A stretch of DNA of 64,000 nt from Bolinopsis microptera (GCF_026151205.1 NC_087078.1:3252175-3316174), one strand, 5' to 3'; shown: positions 37,828 through 49,428, counted from the first letter of the stretch. Made by a program: numbers and translations. The notes: generated by a model not told the origin, from the sequence alone.

Positions 37828-39239
37828 GAACTTTTGAGGAGGTCCCGGAGCCCAACCGCCGAACGGTGCCCGCGGGGCAGCCACGCCCATATTTGGTCCA
37901 AATTAGGCCCAATTTAGCCAAATAACCTGAACATGCCCAAAATCTTGATTTTAGGTGCTCTACTTGTAGCTAGTGGTCCCCTGAAATCGTATATGAATTT
38001 TCATCAAGATTGGACAAAACATGACTGAGTTATGAGCAAAAAACCATATGACCATATTTGGGCATACGAACCAAATTTGATCGAATTTGGCCCATAAATT
38101 GGTTAAATATCAATGTTTTTGAATGAAACCAACTTTATATGAAAGGTAAGCCTATACTACAAATTATCTATGATTATCAGCTCAGTATCTACCTAACTGT
38201 GGATTCTGTGTTCAAATAATCTCTTGACCATTGTTAATGATCTGGCCCGGCGCGCGCTACTTCGTAGCTCGTGCCGTCGGGTAACATTTCGAGAAGAAAG
38301 CGGCGCGCGCTACTTCGAAGAAATTTAGACGAGTAACATCCGTCAAATAATCTCAAAAAAAGAACAAAATTGCCCATATCTCAGTTCGCGATATTTGCAA
38401 AACTGATTTCGCGTCGCTCAAAACAATAGAACTCAATAGGGTTTCAATATTTTTACACGAAATTTTCAGAATCAACGTAGAATCGCATTTCAACCTTAAG
38501 TTATGTATTGGGATTTTGAGTTAGGCCTTTAAACAAATTTGGCGGCCAAATTCCAATATTTGCAATGCGAAATTCAGAATTTGGCCGCCAAATTTTTTTA
38601 AAGGCCTAACTCAAAATTCCAATACAAAACTTAAGGTCGAAATGCGATTCTACGTTGATTCTGAAAATTTCATGTAAAAATATTGAAACCCTATTGAGTT
38701 CTATTGTTTTGAGCGAAATCAGTTTTGCAAATATCGCGAACTGAGATATGGGCAATTTTGTTCATTTTTTGCGATTATTTGAACACAGAATCCACAGTTA
38801 GGTAGATACTGAGCTGATAATCATAGATAATGTGTAGTATAGGCTTACCTTTCATATAAAGTTGGTTTCATTAAAAAACATTGATATTTAACCAATTTAT
38901 GGGCCAAATTCGATCAAATTTGGTGCGTATGCCCAAATATGGTCATATGGTTTTTTGCTCATAACTCAGTCATTTTTTGTCCAATCTTGATGAAAATTCA
39001 TATACGAGTTCAAGGGACCACTAGCTACAAGTAGAGCACCTAAAATCAAGATTTTGGGCATGTTCAGGGTATTTGGCTAAATTGGGCCTAATTTGGACCA
39101 AATATGGGCGTGGCTGCCCCGCGGGCACCGTTTGGCGGTTGGGGTCCGGGACCCCCTCAAAAGTTCGGTCACTGGTCCTAGTTTGTTGGTCAACTGCTAT
39201 CTCGAAACCAAGTTTCACAAAAAAAATCAGGGTGAACCC
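37828..39239. mobile_element. Palindromic element E3, copy 2 (left end truncated by duplication breakpoint)
   Basis: The duplicate of 31992-33410. The same foldback and the same 119-bp insert (about 38224-38345) are present. It differs by several substitutions and small indels, for example a 6-bp gap near 38405 and loss of a short repeat near 38660, and by shorter C runs at 39239-39266. Confidence 0.82.
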
Positions 39240-39256
39240 CCCCGGCCCCCCCCCCA

Positions 39257-40167
39257 CCCCCCCCCCTTAAGGTGAGGATTGCCTCGATCTTTCGGTTTTA
39301 GCTTAACTCCCTAGGCCCTAGGTCATGAGTAGAACCGAAGGTATATAAGTTGCTTGTTGCTCATATTAACTATAAAACATCAATTTTAATAAGAAGGTTG
39401 ATTTCTCGGTTATTTTTAAGCTTCCGTTCAGAAAATAATTCGGGACTTTCAAAGGGGGGTAACAAGAAGGAGTTACGAGTGGTATGTAAGCGTTCTATAA
39501 TACATAATTTGCATCACATCTTCAACCTGCTGAATAGAGGCGCCACCTAAAACGTAAACCAACAATTATCACCTCCCCGGCAGTATCGACATCTATAAAG
39601 CGAGACGATATAAATTTATCTGTGCCATTTTACTGACAGCACGGCATCAACTTTTACGCAAATTTCCGCAAAAACCGTAAAATATATACAACTGAAACCT
39701 TTTTTGACTGGGTCAAATGCTTTAATGGCCTCCAAATCAGCATGAAAAAATAAAAAATTGGCCAAGAAATAGGAGTTTTAGAGACCAAAATTTGGTACCC
39801 CAAGTGGTGTCAAAATACGGGTTCCTGCTATTTTATAATAAAGATAAGAGATGCTTTTACTAAAAGGTTTCAATTTGCAAAATAATTTAATTGCGGATAT
39901 AAGGATTAAGGGTCACAGGTTTCAGTTCAAGTTTCAGTTTACTGTATTTTTTCAGTTCTTTAGCTTTCACTTATCTCTGATGGATGGTTTTTATTCCTCC
40001 CAACCTTTGAAAGTGTCGCTGAACGTAACGATACAATTACAATTTCGTCACATAAGTTAAATTATTTTTTTGAAATTCATTTCATTTCGATCAAGAATTC
40101 AGATAATCATGATATAAATACTCAAAATCTTAAATCAACCTCGCAATCCTTTTTTTCGTTTAATATA
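39257..40167 (-). mobile_element. E2 repeat and flank, inverted copy in duplication unit 2
   Basis: Duplicate of 33440-34350 with a few substitutions. It ends at the E1 insertion site. Confidence 0.75.
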
Positions 40168-40170
40168 ATT

Positions 40171-43100
40171 TGACCAAAACCCATAATCATGGGTAGAGTG
40201 TACCGCTGCCAGTGTCTCTCTTTTCCAAACAAAAGGAAATGATATTAATTTGAGGAACCGTCCGCTAATGCAAATTGATACCGAGAATGAAATCGGTCGC
40301 TCGCTTTTCCCATTCATTCACGGCTTACGAATTGTAATAAAGCTTATTAAATGGGAAAAGCGAGCGACCGATTTCATTCTCGGTATCAATTTGCATTAGC
40401 GGACGGTTCCTCAAATTAATATCATTTCCTTTTGTTTGGAAAAGAGAGACACTGGCAGCGGTACACTCTACCCATGATTATGGGTTTTGGTCAAATATCA
40501 TCTCTTTTTGATTATAATGTCAGGATAATTTACACAATCGAAACTTCATTAACAAGGAGGTAATTCCGACGATTTCGAAATTCTGCCTTTGAAAACGTTT
40601 CCTTGTGTTTAGTTAGGTATATCTGTCGATAACCGACTGAATATGGCACTTTTTACTCATTCAAGTTGGCATTAAATTCATATATAATGCCATTTAAATA
40701 TCGTGGAAAGCAGAATATATTCGAAATCACGAATGAGCAAAATTCTCACCTTTCGCACGTGCAAACTTTGAGCGGACGTTGCGTGCGCATACAATATTGA
40801 ATCACCGTAAATTTTTGCATAGTGGTATTTAATATATAGTTTGATAAGCATGCAAAGTTTCAGAAGATTTCAAAAAGAACTTGGATCACAACGGGACTCC
40901 AAAGTTGATAAAAATCGTGAAAATCAAAATTTTTAGTGATTTTAGCTATTTTAAATAAATTTGGGCGTGTCCCCACGTGTGCAACTTTTCGATTTTTAAC
41001 TTTAAAACTAGCCTATAACACAATTTACACCTTTAAGAAGCAAAATTGAGCTCCACAACCCAAGGGATGACCCAACACCAGAGAATACTAATTCACAACT
41101 TTTGTGTTTTTATAAAATTATTCTTCAAAAAAGCACTAACTTCAATAGCAAATATCTTTATGAAGAAGCAAGGTAGGAAACTATTCCGGTAGATTTTCGG
41201 AATGCTTGAACAATTATCTAAGGTGAAAATGTCCTCAGATTTTGAATAAAATTACTCCTTAATAGCGTAAAATCGATTTGAAAAGTTGTTACTTTGTCAA
41301 AAATCAAGTTTTTAAAACACTTAATTTGATGACGTCATCAAGTGATGATGATGACGTTAAATTATTTTCAATACAATGTAAACTAAAGCTTAAACGATTA
41401 TCTTTATAACCTGTGGTTCGAGATGACTGTATCGTTTATACTTTCGAATCTACGGACACTTAAATGTAGGCTACAATTGACTGCAAAAAGCGTCTATATT
41501 ATATAATATATTTGACCAAAACCCATAATCATGGGTAGAGTGTACCGCTGCCAGTGTCTCTCTTTTCCAAACAAAAGGAAATGATATTAATTTGAGGAAC
41601 CGTCCGCTAATGCAAATTGATACCGAGAATGAAATCGGTCGCTCGCTTTTCCCATTCATTCACGGCTTACGAATTGTAATAAAGCTTATTAAATGGGAAA
41701 AGCGAGCGACCGATTTCATTCTCGGTATCAATTTGCATTAGCGGACGGTTCCTCAAATTAATATCATTTCCTTTTGTTTGGAAAAGAGAGACACTGGCAG
41801 CGGTACACTCTACCCATGATTATGGGTTTTGGTCAAATATCATCTCTTTTTGATTATAATGTCAGGATAATTTACACAATCGAAACTTCATTAACAAGGA
41901 GGTAATTCCGACGATTTCGAAATTCTGCCTTTGAAAACGTTTCCTTGTGTTTAGTTAGGTATATCTGTCGATAACCGACTGAATATGGCACTTTTTACTC
42001 ATTCAAGTTGGCATTAAATTCATATATAATGCCATTTAAATATCGTGGAAAGCAGAATATATTCGAAATCACGAATGAGCAAAATTCTCACCTTTCGCAC
42101 GTGCAAACTTTGAGCGGACGTTGCGTGCGCATACAATATTGAATCACCGTAAATTTTTGCATAGTGGTATTTAATATATAGTTTGATAAGCATGCAAAGT
42201 TTCAGAAGATTTCAAAAAGAACTTGGATCACAACGGGACTCCAAAGTTGATAAAAATCGTGAAAATCAAAATTTTTAGTGATTTTAGCTATTTTAAATAA
42301 ATTTGGGCGTGTCCCCACGTGTGCAACTTTTCGATTTTTAACTTTAAAACTAGCCTATAACACAATTTACACCTTTAAGAAGCAAAATTGAGCTCCACAA
42401 CCCAAGGGATGACCCAACACCAGAGAATACTAATTCACAACTTTTGTGTTTTTATAAAATTATTCTTCAAAAAAGCACTAACTTCAATAGCAAATATCTT
42501 TATGAAGGAGCAAGGTAGGAAACTATTCCGGTAGATTTTCGGAATGCTTGAACAATTATCTAAGATGAAAATGTCCTCAGATTTTGAATAAAATTACTCC
42601 TTAATAGCGTAAAATCGATTTGAAAAGTTGTTACTTTGTCAAAAATCAAGTTTTTAAAACACTTAATTTGATGACGTCATCAAGTGATGATGATGACGTT
42701 AAATTATTTTTCAATACAATGTAAACTAAAGCTTAAACGATTATCTTTAAAACCTGTGGTTCGAGATGACTGTATCGTTTATACTTTCGAATCTACGGAC
42801 ACTTAAATGTAGGCTACAATTGACTGCAAAAAGCGTCTATATTATATAATATATATATATCTTCACGACAATCTGTTGTAAAACAGGGGTTCCAGAAAAC
42901 CCACTTCACGATACTCCTGAAACATGAGATTTTTTTTACAGTCGATTTGGACAAGGTCTAGACGCCCTGCAAAGTTTCAGATCTCTAACTCAATTTTAAC
43001 ATGGTTTTTAAGGCACCTGAATATGGCGATTTTGGGTTTTTTACCTAATTTCGTATAACATGCTGGCGCGTATTTTGCGCAAATTTCTTAAAAACCTCCA

Positions 43101-43711
43101 TATAACTATTTCTTATTCCTGTCATCTTTAACATTGAATTAGAATGTTTTGAACTTAAATGTACCTGCTGATCTACTTTCGATGAGTCTTAATGCCTGGA
43201 AATCAATAAAGGGGATATAATAGTATAGGGGGTAAATAGTATTGTGAATATAAGGGCGACGGTAATGCTTGCCAGCATTGTGATATATATCTTCACGACA
43301 ATCTGTTGTAAAACAGGGGTTCCAGAAAACCCACTTCACGATACTCCTGAAACATGAATTTTTTTTACAGTCGATTTGGACAAGGTCTAGACGCCCTGCA
43401 AAGTTTCAGATCTCTAACTCAATTTTAACATGGTTTTTAAGGCACCTGAATATGGCGATTTTGGGTTTTTTACCTAATTTCGTATAACATGCTGGCGCGT
43501 ATTTTGCGCAAATTTCTTAAAAACCTCCATATAACTATTTCTTATTCCTGTCATCTTTAACATTGAATTAGAATGTTTTGAACTTAAATGTACCTGCTGA
43601 TCTACTTTCGATGAGTCTTAATGCCTGGAAATCAATAAAGGGGATATAATAGTATAGGGGGTAAATAGTATTGTGAATATAAGGGCGACGGTAATGCTTG
43701 CCAGCATTGTG
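40171..43711. mobile_element. E1-derived insertion in duplication unit 2, with empty site in unit 1
   Basis: Unit 1 reads through TAATATAATTATGAACGG at 34344-34361. Unit 2 is interrupted there by 3541 bp starting TGACCAAAACCC and ending CCAGCATTGTG, with ATT on both sides (40168-40170 and 43712-43714). Inside are two head-to-tail 1342-bp units (40171 and 41513), each a terminal foldback (about 330 bp) plus one E1 arm with TTGATGACGTCATCAA (41326 and 42668). Two head-to-tail E1 loop segments of about 430 bp follow (42861 and 43291), related inverted to 24070-24600. No coding capacity. Confidence 0.88.
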
Positions 43712-44246
43712 ATTATGAACGGTAAAATAAAGCTAATTAGAAAGCCTTCAATCCGTATTGACCAATGCTTCTTAAAATCCATCTAAATGTAAGCTATTTA
43801 AGATGTGCTCTTGGATAGTTGGCGATTAACTAATGATCGAATCTGACGTTAGTTTATTTATAAGTTTTGTTAACATACCTTATACATTGTCATTGTTTTA
43901 TTGTGCGTAACGGTAAATCGTTATTTACTTCTTCTAGCTGCTAACTGTTTTAAATGACGTTCAGCAAGATAATTTAGAATAAATAAATTAAATTTTTTTA
44001 ACTGAACCGCTATTTATTATAGCTCAGGACCAAACCCAGATGGTGTCCTACATCATCAAATCTCAGTTTTCGAACTCATCAAACCTGCAATTGATTCGAA
44101 ACTTAATATTACCTTTAATGCTTACACTCGTCATGTAGTTGTTTCATTAGCATTAGTGCTGTTGTTTTCACTAAGTATGCTAACACAGTAAGATAGTACT
44201 GATATGCTATTTCCTAGATTCCAGCAATTTCTTCTCTTCGTTCACC

Positions 44247-45803
44247 ATGACATCTCTCTTCTCCAAAGAATGTGAATTCATCCGCCTGTCCATCTCTTTC
44301 ATATTTATTGATTGCACAGAAATTCTGATGGCGTTCATAACCCTTATGTTCGCAGGACACATTAGTCCGGCTCATCTAGCTGGAGTGGGACTCACTAACA
44401 CCCTTTTTAACCTGATCGTCGTCCCAGTGTCCGCTGGATACGCCTCCGTATTCGACACTTATGGTCCTCAAGTCTACGGTTTTAAGGGTGAGCTTGGGAC
44501 GGTCTTCTTGAAATGTCTTCTCCAGGGCTGGCTCTTGCTGTTTTTAGTTCTAGGACCGTACCTGAATATTGTTTACATCATAGACCTTCTGCCGTACTCC
44601 GGATTGAATTCTTCAATCACAGTGGTTAACGAGATGGCCATTTTGGGCCAGGGCGACTTCCGGGATATCGCGGTGAATTATCTTAGGATCACTTTCATCG
44701 TAGAGTTTCTGGACTACACCTTTACCATGATCTCCAAGTATTTCGCTATTCAGGAGCAGACCAAGTTTGTCTATCTTGTTTCCATTGTGATGATCGTATC
44801 ACATTGTCTTGCTAACTATGTTTTGGTTGTCGTGCTGAAGCTTGGGTTGAATGGACTTGGTGTAGCAGCTATAGTCAGTAGAATACTGCCCCTGACTGTG
44901 TCCTTGACGATCTGCTGTGTCATGATAAAACAAGACCAGTTTGCTTGGAATGGGTTCAGCGCCCGCGCACTTTTAGGCTGGAAGCCCATGATGAAGCTTG
45001 GTATATCAGGTGCTCTGAATGTGTTTGCTGAAATGGTTTTATTCGAGATCTCAACATTCTGCAGCCAGTTTGACGGAGCAGTGGCTTTCTCCGTGGTAAT
45101 TATCGCACACCAGCTGGTATCCATCTGGTGGTCAATAGCTCTGGGGATGTCGGAAGCCGCTGCCACACTCATCGGAACAGCTATGGGTGAGGGAGATGCT
45201 GAGAAAACAAAGCTGTGCATGAAGTTGACAGTGGTGAACTCTGTGTTAGTGTCGAGTGTACTTGCTGTGGTATCGTATTGTTTAATGAGCTACGAGATAA
45301 CGTTATTCTCGTCTGATAACGATGTGAAGAGTGTGTTCATGACCACTTTCTGGATAATCTGCCTCGGTATTCCTGTTGATCATATCCAGACGTCTCTCAA
45401 CCAGGGAATACTTGTCTCGTTTGGGGCACAGAATTTCACCTGTTTTACAATGAGTATTGCCTGCTACGGTATAGGTCTGCCAATTGTTTTAGGCACTATA
45501 TTCTTTACTGACATGAAAGTTGCCGGAGTCTTCATCGGATTGGTCGCAGCAGCTTTGGTAATGCTGGTATGTGCTGTTCTGAAGATACGCACAGTGAATA
45601 TTGAGAATGAGATAGAGAAATCTAGAAAGAGAGTGGGTGTTGATCCTGAAGATGAAGATCCTCTCCTCGGGGAAGATTTTCTCCTTGATCGAAGCGAGGT
45701 TGAAAATAAAAAGGAAATGACTCGTGTTATTTTAGCATTTGTGTACGGTGGTTTAGCTTTTTTTTCACTTGGTGCTTTGTCCATGATTAGAAATTCTAAA
45801 TAA
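44247..45803 (+). CDS. MATE/SLC47-type multidrug and toxin extrusion transporter, copy B (intronless)
   Basis: 518 codons, open from ATG to TAA, equivalent to the CDS at 34886-36442. I found four base differences: one synonymous (GTC to GTA near 44450) and three amino-acid changes, namely L to M in GTAMGEGD, R to S in DRSEVEN of the acidic tail, and H to N in the last residues (RNSK). All motif residues discussed for copy A (E262, E267, Q289, DEDPLL) are unchanged, so both copies look functional. The upstream 535 bp back to the E1 insertion is identical to copy A as far as I can see. Any regulatory sequence further upstream is therefore separated from copy B by 3.5 kb of insertion. Confidence 0.9.
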   Translation: MTSLFSKECEFIRLSISFIFIDCTEILMAFITLMFAGHISPAHLAGVGLTNTLFNLIVVPVSAGYASVFDTYGPQVYGFKGELGTVFLKCLLQGWLLLFLVLGPYLNIVYIIDLLPYSGLNSSITVVNEMAILGQGDFRDIAVNYLRITFIVEFLDYTFTMISKYFAIQEQTKFVYLVSIVMIVSHCLANYVLVVVLKLGLNGLGVAAIVSRILPLTVSLTICCVMIKQDQFAWNGFSARALLGWKPMMKLGISGALNVFAEMVLFEISTFCSQFDGAVAFSVVIIAHQLVSIWWSIALGMSEAAATLIGTAMGEGDAEKTKLCMKLTVVNSVLVSSVLAVVSYCLMSYEITLFSSDNDVKSVFMTTFWIICLGIPVDHIQTSLNQGILVSFGAQNFTCFTMSIACYGIGLPIVLGTIFFTDMKVAGVFIGLVAAALVMLVCAVLKIRTVNIENEIEKSRKRVGVDPEDEDPLLGEDFLLDRSEVENKKEMTRVILAFVYGGLAFFSLGALSMIRNSK

Positions 45804-46557
45804 GCCTCCCCGCTTTTAGCTTTTCAGTCTGGTCCCGGCGACAAGTTACCACATCAAAAAGTGTCAGTCTAAAAACTGCTAACTTATAATTCATACTCTC
45901 AGTCTCGTGTTCACGTTATGCTGGTTATCTTACATAATATAATGCATTATTATAAAAAGAGCGTTTGAGCTCGTAAATTACTGAGATTTTTTAATTCTGG
46001 ATGTTTGTATTTAATTTTTAACCGCGACCGTCCATCATCACATGTTCTTTCATTGCTCAAAAAATTAATTCCATTGAACTGAAGTGATTTATTGCAGTTA
46101 CAGCTTTTTATATTTGTCTGTTATAATCCTTTAGTTGTTTCACTTGGTTGATATTTTCCTCCGTGTTACTTGCCCGGCACTTAATTGAACTGCAGCAAAA
46201 TAGTTAAATAATAACTCAAATATTAAGTTTGTTAAATGAATAAATGAAATGAATAATTATTATTAAAATGAATAAATTAAGAATGGACTATTATATCATA
46301 TTCATGGTTAATTGACATTACTTATACTACGCACTTAATTTGGGACATCTCATTGCATGATCTAAAATATCGGGTTGCTGCTGGTCATGGTATCTTTGGA
46401 ATTGAAAGGAAATTAGTTTATGATCGGTGTTACTGCAGTAGTTAGTATAGTATTACTATTAGTATGACTTGTTACTGTTAGTATGACTTGACCATTGTTA
46501 ATGGTCTGGCCCGGCGCGCGCTACTTCGTAGCTCTTGCCATCGGGCCTATAATTATT

Positions 46558-47589
46558 GTACTATCATATTGATTTCAATGATGAATCAGTGGGGTTAAGA
46601 TAGTCACATTTGTAACAAATAAAACCTGGAAACCGGCCTACCTGGATTACCAGACTTCTTCTTTTCCTCAACAATCAACCTAACCAGGGAAACCAAGGAA
46701 GAGCTAGGAAGTAGGAAGTAGGAAGAGCTAGGAAGTAGGAAGCAAGTGTAAATACACCTTCCAACATCTACTGTGACATGTTTTGTACTGTACTCCATAC
46801 CGATTCATTTGCTATGCGGGATACCTCAAATCACCCCCATATGTCAGGGTCGGCTTAAAATAAAATCAACAAGGGTAACATACGGGCAAGGGTAAAATTC
46901 AGATACGAGCGTCGGGCAAGGGGTAGTAAAGAACCGGTAACAATTAATTCAGTGAAATGTTCCACGAGAGTCAGGATAATTTGGAAATTGCTAATAGAGA
47001 CTGATCCTGATCAGGAAGGTCAAGGATTGTAAATGTTATTGAAGATGTTGATTTGAAATCCGGACGTTGTGAAATAAAAATACAGGTTCTTTCCGCAGGA
47101 TATTCGGGGCCCATGATGATCAGCTCGGGATTAATTTGGGAAAGTTCGAAGAGCATTGAAAAGAGCGAGTTGAAATTTTAAGCTTTCTGGTATTTTTTTG
47201 CCTTCTTTGAGCTGTCAAAGAGCCATGATGCCAAGTAGACGTTTTCGTGATAAACTGTAAAACCTCTCTATACCGGGCCTCTCATGTAATGGGAAAAACG
47301 AGAAGTGTACGGTATAGGTAGAACGTTTCAAATGCCTCATTAAGGGCCATAATATACTATACACGTATTTTGTCGTATTGTGATTGAATACAGCTCGATA
47401 TGTTCTTACATCACCCACCAAATGCGATATGAAAAACTCGGTTTGATTGTTGAGGAAAAAAGAGGTCTGGTAATCCAGGTAGGCCGGTTTAGATTAGCAC
47501 AATTTACGGTACAGAGAGGTTTTATTTATTACAAATGTGATTATCTTAACCCCACTGATTCATCATTTTAATCATTAAAATGATAGTAC
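46558..47589. mobile_element. Inverted-repeat element spanning the right duplication boundary
   Basis: GTACTATCATATTGATTTCA at 46558 and the inverse ending AAAATGATAGTAC at 47589 flank arms of about 130 bp (46558-46690 and 47440-47589) that also share the GGTTAAGAT and CCTGGATTACCAGAC modules. Unit 1 has only the left arm (37197-37330), because the duplication breakpoint falls between the arms. CTCTCTATACCGGGCC and ACGGTATAGGT lie inside. Confidence 0.65.
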
Positions 47590-48448
47590 TGCAGGCTATC
47601 GTTTCGATTTTGACTTTACCATTGGTGCAGTTTCTGTGAAAATCGATAAGGCCGTATTGTAATTAGTTATGAAACTCTTATATTGAATGGTTAACGTTTT
47701 TCAGTTTCAGAACTTTAAACTTAGTAATTCCTGGTCACTAAAATCTGCCGAGATTTACTGAACTCCAACTACAAATATTGGTGATTAAAGTATTCTTGAA
47801 AGGAAAAATTTACTAAGTTTTTTTGAAAAGCATTTTTCTCCGCGTTTCATGCAATTTGGAAAAAATATTTTGAATATTCAAAATTTTTCGAAAATGTTCG
47901 ACATTTTTTCAAGTCTCAAAAAAAGTGAACATTTTCAAAGTTTTTCTAAAAACTACTTTTCTCCGTGTTTTAAGCTATTCCGATCATTTTGAGCCAATAA
48001 AAATTGTTTAGAATTTTGCTAATTAGCTAATTGATAATTATCCAATTAACTGATTATCTGACGTAAAAATTTTTTGAACAAAAGTTTTTATTTTTGATAA
48101 TATGAACACACTCGATTTAATTGATCCGCAACCTTTTACGATGTTTACAACTAAAGATATTCGACAAACAAGAAAGGTGGTAAAAAGTGGTAAAGTGGCA
48201 AAAAGTGGCCTTAAGGGGGCATACACCAAATCTGTCCAGACCAAATGACCTCACAGGCAGTTCAGTGACCTTCTAGCGCACCGTTTCCACACCAAAAAAA
48301 TCATTTTGAGAATACCTATTTTTGTAAACAAGCATTTCCTGGTTAAGAGCGCAATTTTCGGAAAAAATAATTTTTTGGTCAAGACGCTACAAGTTAATTA
48401 TTTCTTGCGGTATCGGGTTGAAATTTTGCTCGCCGTTTATTCACACTA
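47590..48448. other. AT-rich non-genic stretch
   Basis: No gene seen. It is rich in TTTTTCGAAAATGTTC-like sequence near 47820-47960 with local inverted similarity. Confidence 0.5.
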
Positions 48449-48755
48449 GCAGGAACCCGTATAATATAACCCTAAACGGTGTCAAGACTCAAAATACTAA
48501 AATAATTATTACCTATTTAATTGGCGTTTTTGACACCACTTGGGGGTCCAAATTTTAGGCTCTAAAATCATTATTCCTCGGCCAATTTTTTATTTTTTCA
48601 TGCTGATTTGAAGGCCATTAAAGCATTTGACCCAGCCAAAAAAGTTCCAGTTGTATATCTTTTACGGTTTTTGCGGAAAGTTGCGTTAAAGTTGATGCCG
48701 TGGTGTCAGTAAAATGGCACAGATATATATATATATATCGTCTCGCTTTATATAT
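48449..48755 (+). mobile_element. E2-flank repeat, third copy
   Basis: Inverted relative to 33780-34025 and 39595-39842: shared blocks include GGCACAGATATA, GCATTTGACCCAG, GACACCACTTGGGG and AGGAACCCGTAT. More diverged than the other two copies. Confidence 0.75.
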
Positions 48756-48933
48756 AGTAAGATTTCACATCTATTTCAAGGTATGTGTAAAATCTTGATA
48801 TCGTATCTAAAAAGGCTGGTGTGTTATAAATTTTTAAAGTCAAAAAGCTAAAATTGTCCTTTTCAGGCTTATTTTAACAAAAAGGCAGTCAGGGAAGATC
48901 GGATTGATTTGATGGTTGACATCAAATTTTTCT

Positions 48934-49428
48934 CTGAATTCTGGCACAGTTTTTGATGCCCTCAAAAATGTTTTTACTCATTTATCTTAAGATCTATTGG
49001 ACCTCAAAGCCAAACAACAAATTTAGGCACATTTTTCGTTTTTAATATTTACTGATTTTTCTATGTGCTAGTGACTTTTTGAAGAGCGCAAAATAACCGC
49101 AACTAGCACATTTATATATGAGTTATGAACAACAAAACACCCTAAAATGCTTCCCTTTGAAGATGGGAGAAAATGTGATTTTTTATCTGCAAAGCCAAAA
49201 AATCACATTTTCTCCCATAACTTCAATGGGAAGCATTTAAGGGTGTTTTTCTGTTCATAACTCATATATAAATGTGCTAGTTGCGGTTATTTTGCACCCT
49301 TCAAAAAGTCACTAGCACATTCCTATCAAAATTTTAGAAAAATCAGTAAATATTAAAAACAAAAAATGTGCCTAAATTTGTTGTAAAAACATTTTTGAGG
49401 GCATCAAAAACTGCGCTAGAACTCAGAC
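48934..49428. mobile_element. Foldback (palindromic) element
   Basis: Arms 48934-49170 and 49200-49428 are inverted copies, from CTGGCACAGTTTTTGATGCC inwards to GGGAGAAAATGTGATTTTTT, with a loop of about 25 bp. Each arm carries ATATATGAGTTATGAACA or its inverse, a core also seen in E3 and in the element within the LINE. It has no coding capacity, and its transcript would form a long hairpin. Confidence 0.82.

Larger units (their letters stand above)
37828..47188. repeat. Tandem segmental duplication, unit 2 (contains MATE gene B and a 3.5-kb insertion)
   Basis: It repeats unit 1 head to tail and ends at the same AAGCTTTCT, followed by unrelated GGTATTTTTTTGCC. The extra length comes from the insertion at 40171-43711. 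The right 3477 bp (43712-47188) is the same length as 34351-37827 with four substitutions found. The left part (37828-40170) shows more substitutions and small indels. Confidence 0.92.
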
